DNA of 64,000 bases from Treponema bryantii (GCF_036492245.1 NZ_AP025286.1:620001-684000), one strand, 5' to 3'; counted from the first letter of the stretch, positions 23,555 through 32,859 are shown. Translations and numbers: made by a program. The notes: a model not told the origin generated them from the letters alone.

Positions 23555-24310
23555 ATGGGAAAGTGTATTGTTTTTGTAAACCAGAAGGGTGGTGTCGGCA
23601 AAACTACTTCTGCAATCAATATTGGTGCATATATCGCACTCGCAGGTAAAAAGGTTCTTCTTGTTGATTTTGACTCACAGGGAAATATGTCTAGTGGTGT
23701 AGGAGTTTCAAAAGACAAGCCTACTATTTATGAGCTTCTTGCCGGTCAGGTAGAAGGTGAAAAGGCTGTTAAGAAAACTCCTGTTGAAAATCTTGATGCA
23801 ATCAGTGCTTCAATTGACCTTTCGGGTGTTGCAATAGAGCTTGCAGACCAGGAAGACCGCGAATTCTATCTTAAGAATGCGCTTGAACCACTTAAGGCTA
23901 TTTATGATTATATTCTGATAGACTGTCCACCTTCCCTTGGTATTCTTACACTTAACGGCCTTGCAGCCGCTGATTCAGTACTCGTTCCTATGCAGTGTGA
24001 ATATTTTGCCCTTGAAGGAATCACACTTCTTTTGCAGACCGTTCAGAAGGTTCAGAAAGGAATTAATCCTGACCTTAAGATCGGTGGTATTTTCTTTACT
24101 ATGTATGATTCACGTACACGTCTTGCCCAGGATGTTGTAATGCAGGTTAAGTCATATTTCAAGGATGTAGTTTTCAATACAATTATTCCTAGAAATGTAC
24201 GACTTTCAGAAGCTCCTTCACATGGACTTCCTATCTGTAAATACGATCCTGAGTGTGTAGGTGCCCGCAGTTATGCAAAACTTGCAGAAGAGGTGATTCG
24301 CCGTGGCTAA
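23555..24310 (+). CDS. parA: Chromosome partitioning ATPase
   Basis: A 251-residue ParA/Soj ATPase that moves ParB-bound origin regions. It has the deviant Walker A motif VNQKGGVGKTTS, LVDFDSQGNMSSG (Walker A'), and DYILIDCPPSLG (Walker B). The ATG at 23555 (MGKCIVFVNQ) fits the family better than the upstream TTG at 23546. No ribosome binding site is visible before it. The gene overlaps parB by 8 nt and no plasmid-type replication gene is near, so this is the chromosomal pair. Confidence 0.93.
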   Translation: MGKCIVFVNQKGGVGKTTSAINIGAYIALAGKKVLLVDFDSQGNMSSGVGVSKDKPTIYELLAGQVEGEKAVKKTPVENLDAISASIDLSGVAIELADQEDREFYLKNALEPLKAIYDYILIDCPPSLGILTLNGLAAADSVLVPMQCEYFALEGITLLLQTVQKVQKGINPDLKIGGIFFTMYDSRTRLAQDVVMQVKSYFKDVVFNTIIPRNVRLSEAPSHGLPICKYDPECVGARSYAKLAEEVIRRG

Positions 24311-25271
24311 AAATGCATTAGGAAAAGGTCTTGGTGCACTGCTGGGTGAGAATCCTGCAGCGCAGGAAGAAGTTGCCGTTTCTACAGGTGCTGTAACTAA
24401 CGGAGGACTTCATAACACAACTCTTAAAAGAACAAAACTTCCTGCTGCCATTAAGATGGAAGAAGACGGAAGTATGTGGCTGGATCCTGCACTCCTTAAG
24501 CCTAATCCAAAACAGCCTCGAATTGAATTTAATCAGAAACAACTTGATGAACTTTGCGAATCAATAAAATCAAACGGAATCCTTCAGCCAATTATTGTTG
24601 AAGATGCCGGAGACGGAAGTTTTTATATTATTGCCGGTGAACGTCGTACACGTGCCGCAAGAATGGCAGGACTTACAAAAGTTCCTGTTCAACTCCGTAA
24701 GTTTGATGAACAGCAGAAACTCGAAATGGCACTCATTGAAAATATTCAGCGTGCCGACCTTAATCCAATAGAAGAAGCTACAGCTTATTATAATCTTATT
24801 CAGATGGGAGACCTTAATCAGGAAGAAGTTGCAAAGCGTGTAGGTAAAGCCCGTGCAACGGTTGCAAACGCTATCCGCCTTTTGAAGCTACCTGAGGATA
24901 TTCAGCATGCGCTTGTAAATGGTCAGATTACTTCTGGTCATGCCCGTGCTCTCCTTATGGTAAAGAACGATGCAGATATGCGCGTTATGTTTGCTAAGAT
25001 TGTAGGAAACGGACTTTCCGTACGCGAAGCAGAAGCTCTCGCCGACACCTATAACGGCGGTGGCCGCGCTGCTGCAAAGAAAGACGATGATAAAAAGGTT
25101 CAGAAAAAAGATCCAGATGTTCTTGCCTTTGAGCAGGAGCTCAGAAATATTTTTGGAACCCGTGACGTTTCCCTCAAGGGTGACATCAACAAAGGTTCCA
25201 TCATAATCGGCTTTGATAATAAAAAGGACTTCGATAGAATCTACGAAGTCCTTATGTCTAAGAAAGCTTAA
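24303..25271 (+). CDS. parB: Chromosome partitioning protein ParB
   Basis: A 322-residue ParB/Spo0J family protein. The N-terminal CTPase domain contains PKQPRIEFNQKQLDELCESI and the GERRTRAARMAGL nucleotide-binding motif, followed by ALIENIQRADLNPIEEA. A helix-turn-helix follows (LNQEEVAKRVGKARATVANA), and a C-terminal dimerisation part begins after the lysine-rich linker at about residue 260. It loads on parS sites and works with ParA. The last codons overlap by 4 nt with the convergent M18 gene. Confidence 0.93.
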   Translation: MAKNALGKGLGALLGENPAAQEEVAVSTGAVTNGGLHNTTLKRTKLPAAIKMEEDGSMWLDPALLKPNPKQPRIEFNQKQLDELCESIKSNGILQPIIVEDAGDGSFYIIAGERRTRAARMAGLTKVPVQLRKFDEQQKLEMALIENIQRADLNPIEEATAYYNLIQMGDLNQEEVAKRVGKARATVANAIRLLKLPEDIQHALVNGQITSGHARALLMVKNDADMRVMFAKIVGNGLSVREAEALADTYNGGGRAAAKKDDDKKVQKKDPDVLAFEQELRNIFGTRDVSLKGDINKGSIIIGFDNKKDFDRIYEVLMSKKA

Positions 25272-26620
25272 TTTAACCCAAGGAAGGCCTTACAGCACTC
25301 ATACATCTGGCTGATGTCTTCCTTGCTGGTGATTTCCCATGGTGCGTGCATGCTCAAAACTGCAACGCCGCCGTCCAATACATTCATTCCGTATTTTGCT
25401 GCGTGGTAGGCAATTGTTCCGCCGCCACCCTGATCAACTTTTCCAAGTTCTGCCATCTGATAAGTTACGTTAGAGTCATACATAGCGGCACGGACCTTAG
25501 CAATGAACTCTGGGTTTGCATCGCTTGCTCCAGACTTACCGCGGCTTCCAGTATATTTCTGGAATGTAACTCCGCCACCGAGCATGCTTGTGTTATCCTT
25601 ATCAAAAAGATTTGCATTCATAGGATCGTAAGCAGCATTAACATCACTTGAAAGCATATAGCTGTTTTCAAGACAGCGTCTTAAAGTAAGCTCACTGTAA
25701 GATGCTTCTGTACGTGCAACAATTTCAGCAGTCATATTTTCAAAAAGATTAGAAGCCATGCCAGTTGCACCAACGCTTCCGATTTCTTCCTTATCTACAC
25801 AAAGACAGCAGGTAGTTCTTTTTCCTGCATGGATCTCAAGCATAGCGGCAACAGAAGCGTAAGCACATGAACGGTCATCCTGTCCATATCCAAGAATCAT
25901 AGAACGGTCGAGTCCCATATCGCGGGCTTTTCCGGCTGGAACAATTTCAAGTTCAGCAGATTCAAAATCTTTTTCTTCGATGCCGTACATTTCTTTCAAA
26001 AGTGCAAGTACAGTCTTTTTGCTTTTTTCTTTAAGTTCTTTCTTTTCTTCTTTTGTAAGATTGTCAGTGTTGCTTGGAGAAACTGAGCCCATAATTACAT
26101 CAAGGTCTTCGCCCTTAATAAAGTCACTGGCCTTTTCCTTCATCTGATCCTGAGCAAGGTGTGGCAAAATGTCAGAAATACAGAAAACAGGTTCGTCCTG
26201 ATTCTCGCCGATTACAACATTTACAGATTTTCCGTCTTTCTTTACAACAACACCGTGAATGGCCAGAGGAATAGTTGTCCACTGATATTTTTTAATACCG
26301 CCATAGTAATGAGTGTTCATGTAAGTAATGCAATCTTTCTCGTAGAAAGGATTCTGCTTTGCATCGAGGCGAGGGGAATCAATATGTGCACAGAGAATAT
26401 TCATTCCTTTTTCAACAGGTTCAAAGCCAATTTCAAAAAGTCCAACGGCTTTGTTCATCTTTGTTATATAAACTTTATCGCCAGGTGTAAGTTTTTTGAA
26501 TTTTGTAATGTTTTTATAGCCTTTTTTTTCGGCCATTTTGATGATCTGCTCAACGCATTCTCTCTCTGTCTTTCCGTTGTTTAAAAAATTCTTGTAATCA
26601 ACAATCAATTGTTCATTCAT
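25268..26620 (-). CDS. M18 family aminopeptidase
   Basis: A 450-residue two-zinc aminopeptidase of the aspartyl-aminopeptidase (M18) family, cutting N-terminal residues in the cytoplasm. All metal-site regions are visible: CAHIDSPRLD (His, Asp), GQDDRSCAYAS (Asp bridging), CVDKEEIGSVG (catalytic Glu-Glu), SSDVNAAYDP (Asp) and MHAPWEITSKED (His). AGGAG precedes the ATG. It lies 9 nt downstream of the lacI-type gene, so the two form an operon, which suggests that peptide or sugar supply controls it. It corresponds to the form usually annotated as M18 family aminopeptidase 1. Confidence 0.9.
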   Translation of the reverse strand: MNEQLIVDYKNFLNNGKTERECVEQIIKMAEKKGYKNITKFKKLTPGDKVYITKMNKAVGLFEIGFEPVEKGMNILCAHIDSPRLDAKQNPFYEKDCITYMNTHYYGGIKKYQWTTIPLAIHGVVVKKDGKSVNVVIGENQDEPVFCISDILPHLAQDQMKEKASDFIKGEDLDVIMGSVSPSNTDNLTKEEKKELKEKSKKTVLALLKEMYGIEEKDFESAELEIVPAGKARDMGLDRSMILGYGQDDRSCAYASVAAMLEIHAGKRTTCCLCVDKEEIGSVGATGMASNLFENMTAEIVARTEASYSELTLRRCLENSYMLSSDVNAAYDPMNANLFDKDNTSMLGGGVTFQKYTGSRGKSGASDANPEFIAKVRAAMYDSNVTYQMAELGKVDQGGGGTIAYHAAKYGMNVLDGGVAVLSMHAPWEITSKEDISQMYECCKAFLGLN

Positions 26621-26629
26621 ATAAATCTC

Positions 26630-27664
26630 CTAAATCTTTCCGACAGACTCTCTCTCGATTATTCCGCACTGAACAAAGCTTTGCTGCTGTTCTGAGTCAT
26701 CCTCATTGTTAATCTGCTTCAAAATAAGTTCAGCAGATTTTCGGCCAATGTCATAGAGAGGAATTTCTACAGTAGTGAGAGCTGGCTTAAGATATCTCGA
26801 CATAGTACGATTATCATAACCTGCTACAGAAATGTCTTTTCCTGGAACAAGCTTTTTTTCATAAAGATAATCATATACACCGGCAGCCATAAGATCATTA
26901 AAGCAGAAAACGGCAGTGTAATCAGAATCTTCAAGAAGCAGCTTTGCATTTTCATATCCGCTTGGAGTATCCCATGCAGCATACTTGATGTCAGAATCTT
27001 TAACAGGTAAAGCGTTTTCCTTCATGGCCTTTTTAAAGCCCTCAAGGCGTCGTCCAGTATGTATATTATTTTTAGTTCCTGCAATTACAGCAATTTTTTT
27101 GTGTCCGTTTTCAATAAGGTGCTTTGTGAGGTCGTAAGCAGCCTTCATATCATCAAATTCAACAGAAGAAATGCCCTTTTTTTCGGTAAAAGCATAAGAA
27201 ATAACAAGAGGAACATTCAGATTGTCAGGGATACATGAAATACATCTTGCATGCCCTGCAACGTAGATAATTCCATCTACCTTAATTGACTCAAATTCAT
27301 CAATTGCCTGCTGAACAGACTCTTCATAACCCTTATTGTGATACCATTTTGTTCCCCATTTTGAATAGAAACGGAGGTTTTCAAGAATAGCCTTGTATTT
27401 GTGTTCATCAAAATAGGACATAATGCCATCAATAATGCCGGGTGAACTGAATTCTGTAAGGTCGTCTATGATAATTCCAACCGAATTTGTTTTTGCGGCA
27501 CGAAGTCCACGAGCCATGTAATTAGGATGATAGCCTGTTTCCTTGATAATTTTTAAAACCCTTTCCTTGGTTTTTTCAGAAACATTTGATTTTCCGTTAA
27601 GAATATTTGAAACTGTAGTGATTGAAACGGAACATTTTTCCGCAATTTCTTTTAAGGTAACCAT
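26630..27664 (-). CDS. LacI-family transcriptional regulator
   Basis: A 344-residue repressor. Residues 2-50 are the LacI helix-turn-helix and hinge (VTLKEIAEKCSVSITTVSN, ILNGKSNVSEKTKERV, ARGLRAAKTN). The rest is a periplasmic-binding-protein-like sugar sensor (VGIIIDDLTEFSSP; VICFND-type segment AVFCFNDLMAAGVYDY; ISVAGYDNRTMSRY). The signal is not predictable. It is divergent from the secreted-protein/barrel/FecR cassette at 27725-30105, with overlapping promoters, so it probably controls that cassette as well as its own operon with the M18 peptidase. The promoter is nearly perfect, but the start codon has no ribosome binding site. Confidence 0.88.
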   Translation of the reverse strand: MVTLKEIAEKCSVSITTVSNILNGKSNVSEKTKERVLKIIKETGYHPNYMARGLRAAKTNSVGIIIDDLTEFSSPGIIDGIMSYFDEHKYKAILENLRFYSKWGTKWYHNKGYEESVQQAIDEFESIKVDGIIYVAGHARCISCIPDNLNVPLVISYAFTEKKGISSVEFDDMKAAYDLTKHLIENGHKKIAVIAGTKNNIHTGRRLEGFKKAMKENALPVKDSDIKYAAWDTPSGYENAKLLLEDSDYTAVFCFNDLMAAGVYDYLYEKKLVPGKDISVAGYDNRTMSRYLKPALTTVEIPLYDIGRKSAELILKQINNEDDSEQQQSFVQCGIIERESVGKI

Positions 27665-27672
27665 TTGCTACC

Positions 27673-27702
27673 ATTATAGCGTTAAAAGTAGACAACTGTC
27701 AA
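27673..27702 (-). promoter_or_regulatory. Consensus promoter of the lacI-type gene, probably leaderless
   Basis: On the minus strand TTGACA (27697-27702), 18 nt, TATAAT (27673-27678), then 8 nt to the ATG at 27664 without a Shine-Dalgarno site. Confidence 0.7.
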
Positions 27703-27717
27703 AATGTAGGATAATAT
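27689..27717 (+). promoter_or_regulatory. Promoter of the secreted/FecR cassette
   Basis: TAGACA at 27689-27694, a 17-nt spacer, TAATAT at 27712-27717, then 7 nt to the ATG at 27725. It overlaps the lacI promoter on the other strand. The shared GACA-AC-TGTC core (27691-27700) is a possible regulator site. Confidence 0.5.
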
Positions 27718-27724
27718 ATATGAT

Positions 27725-28204
27725 ATGAAAAAGAAATTATCAGTCTTATTTTGTTTATTTATCGGCATTTCCCTTTATGCCCAGTCAGCAGATGTAATCA
27801 CAGAGTTACTGGAATCAAAAGAAGCAACCTTCGGACAAGTTAGTTACCTTGCAGCTGTTCAGACAAATCTGATTGGCGAGCAGGATTCCTATGAGGCTGC
27901 AGTAAATGCTTTGTATGAAAAAGGGCTTATCCCTGTTTTAGAAGATCCTGAGGCTCCAATTCCTCTTGTTGATGTAGTTTATATTTATTCCAGACTCTGG
28001 CCAATCAATGGCGGCTTAATGTATCGCATTACAAAAGGCTCTCCCCGATATGTTTTTAAACAGTTTCAGGCAGATGGAATTTTGAATTCAAAGCAGGAGC
28101 CTGGAGATTTTATTTCCGGTGCAAAAGCTTTAAGTATTTATACATCTTGTGTAAATAAATACAGTGGCTTTGATATGGAAGCTGTTTCAATGGAGAGTGA
28201 GTAA
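27725..28204 (+). CDS. Secreted hypothetical protein of the FecR cassette
   Basis: A 159-residue protein with a clear signal peptide (MKKKLSVLFCLFIGISLYAQ, cleavage after YAQ or nearby). The mature part is mostly helical with no cysteine-rich or catalytic motif (ADVITELLESKEATFGQVSY opens it). No family is recognised. It lies 1 nt from the barrel gene and shares its transcript, so it probably works with that protein in the periplasm. Confidence 0.65.
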   Translation: MKKKLSVLFCLFIGISLYAQSADVITELLESKEATFGQVSYLAAVQTNLIGEQDSYEAAVNALYEKGLIPVLEDPEAPIPLVDVVYIYSRLWPINGGLMYRITKGSPRYVFKQFQADGILNSKQEPGDFISGAKALSIYTSCVNKYSGFDMEAVSMESE

Positions 28205-28205
28205 T

Positions 28206-29351
28206 ATGAAAAAAATTATTCTGACAGTTCTTTTAGCCGTTTCATGTGCTTTTTCATCATTGACAGCACTTTCATGGAGCGGAGTTATTGATAATACTTC
28301 AAAATTAAGTCTTGATGACAGTTTTAAGCCTACAGTTTTCAATCAGACAAATGGTATTTATTTGTCGCTTTCTTCAAAGTTAAATGAAGAAGGAACTTTA
28401 AGATTTGTAACAGAAGGTTTGTTTAAGGTAAATCCAATTATGGATTTAAACAATAACAAAACGACCTTAAAGTTCATCGCAGATGTTGATTTGCTTAAAT
28501 TATCTGGTGACTGGGCAGTTGGTTCTGGTAATCTTTCTTTGAGTGCCGGTCGTTTTCAGTTTTCAGATTTTTCTGGTGTAGTTTTTTCACAGGTAAGCGA
28601 TGGTCTTTATCTTAATTACAAAACTGCAAAAATCAGAACTTCATTCTATGCCGGCTATACAGGACTTTTGAATGCATTGAATGTCTCAATGGTTGATAAC
28701 CAGCTTGATGCAGATGATAACTTCTATGCACTCTGTCCAAAATATGTTCCGGTGTTAGCTGATTTTTCTTATAAAGGACTTTTTGGTTCAAATACTATCG
28801 GACTTCAGGCAGCTTGTTTTATTCCGGTTTCAGATGAAAATACTATGAAAGCATACGGAACTTTTATTCTTAATGGAAATTTTGGAAATGTAGGTTCTTA
28901 TGATGCCCGCTTTACACTTGGAACAATCAAGTTTGAAGATTTTATGCTTAATGCAAAACTTGATGCAAACTTCTTTGTGAGCTCAACTGCTATGTTAACT
29001 GCCGGTGTTGAATATGCTTCTGGAAATCAGGGTAATATAAAAGCATTTGAAACAATAACTTCACGTACTTTTGGTTCTGGTTTATATAGCCCAAAGGGTA
29101 ATGGAGTAATTATTCCAAAACTTGGCGTTATGTATTCAAACGGAAAGGTTTACGCAAGCCTTACAGAAAGAGGCATTATTGCAATGTCTGAAGATGAAAC
29201 AAAGTTTGATGGCCTTGATACTTCAGCAACAATTACTTACAAACTGTTCAGCGATGTTTTGCTTGGCTGTGATATTGGTGCTTATAATTGTTTTAATCCA
29301 AAAGAGAATACACAATATTACGCAACTATAAAAGCTTCTTTGGCGTTCTAA
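28206..29351 (+). CDS. Predicted outer-membrane beta-barrel protein
   Basis: A 381-residue protein with a signal peptide ending near LTALS. The body is a series of amphipathic strands with glycine turns (YLSLSSKLNEEGTLRFVTEG, then GNLSLSAGRFQFSDFSG) and the C-terminus is TIKASLAF with a final Phe, as barrel-assembly substrates have. ATG 28206 is chosen because GGAGAGTGAG precedes it and the signal peptide starts there. It sits between a small secreted protein and a FecR-domain protein. The function is unknown. Confidence 0.75.
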   Translation: MKKIILTVLLAVSCAFSSLTALSWSGVIDNTSKLSLDDSFKPTVFNQTNGIYLSLSSKLNEEGTLRFVTEGLFKVNPIMDLNNNKTTLKFIADVDLLKLSGDWAVGSGNLSLSAGRFQFSDFSGVVFSQVSDGLYLNYKTAKIRTSFYAGYTGLLNALNVSMVDNQLDADDNFYALCPKYVPVLADFSYKGLFGSNTIGLQAACFIPVSDENTMKAYGTFILNGNFGNVGSYDARFTLGTIKFEDFMLNAKLDANFFVSSTAMLTAGVEYASGNQGNIKAFETITSRTFGSGLYSPKGNGVIIPKLGVMYSNGKVYASLTERGIIAMSEDETKFDGLDTSATITYKLFSDVLLGCDIGAYNCFNPKENTQYYATIKASLAF

Positions 29352-29370
29352 AAAAATACGGAGGAAGAAT

Positions 29371-30105
29371 ATGAGAAAAATTAAGTCTATAATAATAGCT
29401 GCAGTTCTTGTTGTTTTTGGAACCAGTGTTTTTGCAGAAGATGCTACTGTAACTTTTGTAAGCGGTAAGGTTGAAGTGCAGCGCGGTGGTAAATGGATTG
29501 CTCTTCAGAAGGGGGATAAAGTTGCCAAAGCTGAAACTATAAGTACAGGCTTTCAGTCAGAAGCTAAAATCAAGATTATTGATTCAGTAATGTATCTTGG
29601 ACCTGTAACTAGAATTACTCTTGAAGAGCTTTCTACTGCAAATCAGACAGACAATGTAAATGTTTATCTTAAAACCGGAACAACCCGTTCTCAGGTAAAA
29701 CATGTTGATAATAAGCGTGTGAATTACCAGGTTCATACAGCGGTTGCCGTTGCGTCTTGTCGTGGTACAGACTGGATTCTTGACGATTCAAATACCATTA
29801 AGGGACTTGGTGGAACTGTAGAGTATAATGATACGGAGAGTGCTTCAAGATCTGTTGGTGGTGTTCTTATTCAGGCTAATCAGACAGCTAAGCTTGATGA
29901 CAATAATAATGTTACACCAACTGTTTCAAATGTTGTTTCTTCTGCAGAAGAGGTTAACTCAACTGCAGCTACTGCCGGTTCTCTCGAAGGTGAAGGTGGA
30001 GCAGGAGCTGGAACAGAAGTTGCTCCTTCAAATGGCGGAAACAACGGTGGTGGAGATACTCCAGAACCAACTGGAACTGTAGTTATCACAATAGAACTTC
30101 CGTAA
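29371..30105 (+). CDS. FecR-domain secreted protein
   Basis: A 244-residue protein with a signal peptide (cleavage after VFA) and a FecR domain at about 24-150: ATVTFVSGKVEVQRGGKW, LQKGDKVAKAETISTGFQS, VNVYLKTGTTRSQVKH, then VAVASCRGTDWIL. The C-terminal 80 residues are low in complexity (Ser/Ala then Gly/Asn/Pro-rich) and end TGTVVITIELP. There is no FecI sigma factor or TonB receptor beside it, so it is probably not an iron-signalling FecR but a periplasmic or surface protein using the domain as a ligand fold. Third gene of the cassette; GGAGGAAG precedes the ATG. Confidence 0.8.
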   Translation: MRKIKSIIIAAVLVVFGTSVFAEDATVTFVSGKVEVQRGGKWIALQKGDKVAKAETISTGFQSEAKIKIIDSVMYLGPVTRITLEELSTANQTDNVNVYLKTGTTRSQVKHVDNKRVNYQVHTAVAVASCRGTDWILDDSNTIKGLGGTVEYNDTESASRSVGGVLIQANQTAKLDDNNNVTPTVSNVVSSAEEVNSTAATAGSLEGEGGAGAGTEVAPSNGGNNGGGDTPEPTGTVVITIELP

Positions 30106-30123
30106 TAATTCTTTACTAGATAA

Positions 30124-32265
30124 TTGAGCGTAATAACAGTTAAAAATCTGAATTTTAAGTATCCGCAGAATAATAAGGCGGCCCTTTCCGATGTCTCGTT
30201 TGGCATTGAAAAGGGCTCTTATGTTGCTATTGTCGGTTATAATGGCTGCGGTAAAAGTACATTAGCACGTTTACTGTGCGGCTTAGAGGTGCCGGATTCA
30301 GGCACAATCTCAATCGAAGAAAATAACAGAATAGGAATAGTTTTTCAGTCACCTAAAAATCAGCTTGTTAGTGGAATTGTTTCAAGAGATACAGCCTTTG
30401 GTGCACAGAATCTGGGCTTAAATGCCGGTGAAGTTGAGCTGCGCGTAATTGAATCTCTGAATATTGTGGATATGCTGGACAGAGCTTCTTCGTCTACTTC
30501 TGCATTGTCACTGGGGCAGACTCAGAAAATTGCTTTGAGCGGAGTTCTTGCTTTGCGTCCTGAGATTCTGATTCTGGACGAAGCAGTTTCTATGATTGAT
30601 CCGGAGGCTCGCGTAGAGATTCTGGAATTTTTGCGGTACTGGCATAAATGCGGAAACACAATCATTCAGATTACACACGATATGGAAGTTCTGCAGGATG
30701 CAGACAGTGTAATTGGAATTGAAGAAGGCCAGGTTTTCTTTTACGGAACTCAGAAAGCCTTTTTAGAAAATAAGGAAAATGTACGGAGAATCTGTGGTGA
30801 GCCGCTGCCGAAAAATGAGCGGAAAACAGAAGATACTGCGATATCTTGCAAGGAACGTGAAGTATCGTTAAAACTCCAGAATGTTACTTACACTCATGAA
30901 AATACAATGCACGGTGTTTTTGATGTGAATCTTGAATTTCACTGTGGAACTTTAACGGCTTTGACCGGTGCATCCGGGGCTGGAAAATCTACAATACTCG
31001 AGCTTTGTGCCGGACTTTCAATTCCAAAAGAAGGAAAGATTTATTGTTCGAATTCGAAGCGTCCGGTGCTTGCTCAGCAGAATGCTCAGGCAGCGCTTTT
31101 TGAGGCTTTTGCGGCAGATGATGTTGCATTTGGACCTCGTAATCAGGGGATGAGCGGTAAGGCGCTGGTTGAAAGGGTAAAGCAGTCTATGGATGAGGCT
31201 GCAATTCCGTTTGATCAGTTTGGAGAGCGCAGAACTTTTGAACTTTCTGGTGGAGAACAGAGACGACTTTCCATTGCAGGAATTCTTGCAATGGATTCCG
31301 ATATTATTCTGTTTGATGAACCGACTGCAGGGCTGGACAGCAGAACCCGGGCAGAAGTTATGGCACTTTTGAGGCGGCTTGCTTCAGAAGGCAAGACTGT
31401 GATTTTTAGTACACATAAAAGAGATGAAGCTGATTTTGCGGACCGCGAAATTGTAATAAAAGAGGGGCGGGTAGTAAGCGACAGTATGGATGTGATGGAC
31501 GGTGAGGGTGGTTGTGAGACAGAACTCCCTCCAATGGAAATCGCTGGAATGATTGCAGGCCTCAAAAATCTTTCTCTGGGGCTTTCGCGTTCGCGCCGAA
31601 AAAAATCCGCCCCGGCAGAAAAACTGCCGCCCGCGCTCCGAATCCTCCTGTTTACCGCACTGTTCGTATTCTCGCTGGCAGTTAGACCTTTGTGGCTTTG
31701 TGGTACAGCGCTTGGAGTTACCGTATTATATTGTATTTTCTGTGGCTTCAGTCTTCGTAAACTCTTTGTTGCAAGTTTGAAAATTCTGCCGTTTTTATTA
31801 CTATTCAGTGTCTTCCAGATGATCTTCCATCCTGCCTTACCAGATGAAGTTCGCTTTACAAGCTGGAAATGGTTTATGGTAACTCCATCAAAATTATTGT
31901 TCTGCCTTGCAACAATAATGCGAACAGACGCGGCACTTGCCTGTATTTCGGGTTTCTTTGTTTCAACACCTGAATACGATTTAATGGACGGCCTGAATAT
32001 TCTTCTTACACCGCTCCGCCTCTGCCGCATTCCCGTACGTTACCTGATACTGATAATTGAAATAATCTTCAGATTCATTCCGCTCCTCGTAGACGAGGCG
32101 GTATCAATCTTAAAAACGCAGGCAATCCGTGGCGGCCTTGGCACAGTTAAAGGAAAGCTTGCTAAAATAAGGGCCGTACTTCCGTTAATTGTTCCGCTGA
32201 TTATTCAGTCAATCAAACGTTCCGAAGCACTTGCCGACGCAATCACAATGAGGTGTTTTAAATGA
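30124..32265 (+). CDS. ECF transporter: two ATPases and EcfT fused in one chain
   Basis: A 713-residue fusion. ATPase 1 (about 1-225) has GYNGCGKSTLA, LSLGQTQKIAL and ILILDEAVSMIDP. ATPase 2 (about 245-465) has GASGAGKSTILEL, LSGGEQRRLSI and DIILFDEPTAGLD. The C-terminal third (about 505-713) is an EcfT-type membrane subunit with four to six helices and the coupling motif AIRGG near the end. It would power uptake of a vitamin or metal by an S subunit that binds the substrate. No S subunit is seen nearby, so this is probably a group II module serving S subunits encoded elsewhere. The TTG start lacks a strong ribosome binding site. It overlaps the Nudix gene by 4 nt. Confidence 0.88.
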   Translation: MSVITVKNLNFKYPQNNKAALSDVSFGIEKGSYVAIVGYNGCGKSTLARLLCGLEVPDSGTISIEENNRIGIVFQSPKNQLVSGIVSRDTAFGAQNLGLNAGEVELRVIESLNIVDMLDRASSSTSALSLGQTQKIALSGVLALRPEILILDEAVSMIDPEARVEILEFLRYWHKCGNTIIQITHDMEVLQDADSVIGIEEGQVFFYGTQKAFLENKENVRRICGEPLPKNERKTEDTAISCKEREVSLKLQNVTYTHENTMHGVFDVNLEFHCGTLTALTGASGAGKSTILELCAGLSIPKEGKIYCSNSKRPVLAQQNAQAALFEAFAADDVAFGPRNQGMSGKALVERVKQSMDEAAIPFDQFGERRTFELSGGEQRRLSIAGILAMDSDIILFDEPTAGLDSRTRAEVMALLRRLASEGKTVIFSTHKRDEADFADREIVIKEGRVVSDSMDVMDGEGGCETELPPMEIAGMIAGLKNLSLGLSRSRRKKSAPAEKLPPALRILLFTALFVFSLAVRPLWLCGTALGVTVLYCIFCGFSLRKLFVASLKILPFLLLFSVFQMIFHPALPDEVRFTSWKWFMVTPSKLLFCLATIMRTDAALACISGFFVSTPEYDLMDGLNILLTPLRLCRIPVRYLILIIEIIFRFIPLLVDEAVSILKTQAIRGGLGTVKGKLAKIRAVLPLIVPLIIQSIKRSEALADAITMRCFK

Positions 32266-32840
32266 CAAAACAGATAAATGGACTTAAAAACGATTTTAAA
32301 CTCTGTCCGATGTGTGGCAGTAAAAAAATCGAAAATCATGGAAACCGAAAATGGATCTGTCCGGACTGTGGCTTTGATTTGTACTGTAATGTTGCAACTG
32401 CCGCAGGTATTGTTATTTACGATAAATACAATAATGTGCTTTTTGAAGTCCGTGCTAAAGAGCCGCGAAAAGGTTATCTGGCCGTGCCGGGCGGCTTTGT
32501 AGATTTCGGCGAAAGCGTTGAAGAGGCCGTTATCCGAGAATGCCGCGAGGAAATTGGAGTTACTGTTGAAGGTGCTCAGTTTCTCTGCAGTGCTCCGAAT
32601 GTTTATGAGTATAAGAATATTGAATATAAAACCTGCGATATATTCTTTACAGCAGCTCTTCCTCCTCAGTTTGATACAATTGAAGATTATATAAAGAGTC
32701 TTAAAGCAGAAGAAAGCGAGGTTCAGTCTTTTGCTTCTTATAAGATTTCTTCACTTGAAGATATTGAAAAATTACCGCTGGCGTTTGAAAGTTCCCGCAT
32801 TACTCTTCAGCGCTGGTTGAGTATGTCGAAACAACAATAA
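32262..32840 (+). CDS. Nudix hydrolase with N-terminal zinc ribbon
   Basis: A 192-residue protein. Two CxxC pairs at about residues 15-36 (CPMCGSKK, then CPDCGF) form a zinc ribbon. The Nudix box is GGFVDFGESVEEAVIRECRE followed by EIGV, the canonical GX5EX7REUXEEXGU. This layout resembles NADH pyrophosphatase-like or ADP-ribose-type enzymes, but the NudC SQPWPFP signature is missing, so the nucleotide substrate is open. The ATG overlaps the ECF stop, implying coupled translation. Confidence 0.85.
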   Translation: MTKQINGLKNDFKLCPMCGSKKIENHGNRKWICPDCGFDLYCNVATAAGIVIYDKYNNVLFEVRAKEPRKGYLAVPGGFVDFGESVEEAVIRECREEIGVTVEGAQFLCSAPNVYEYKNIEYKTCDIFFTAALPPQFDTIEDYIKSLKAEESEVQSFASYKISSLEDIEKLPLAFESSRITLQRWLSMSKQQ

Positions 32841-32859
32841 AAACGAATAAGGAAAATTT

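Noticed and set aside
23237-25271. parS site near parAB
   Set aside because: No palindrome close to the TGTTTCACGTGAAACA consensus was found in or beside the genes. CACGTG cores elsewhere (near 13056 and 56184) are in coding sequence with poor flanks.
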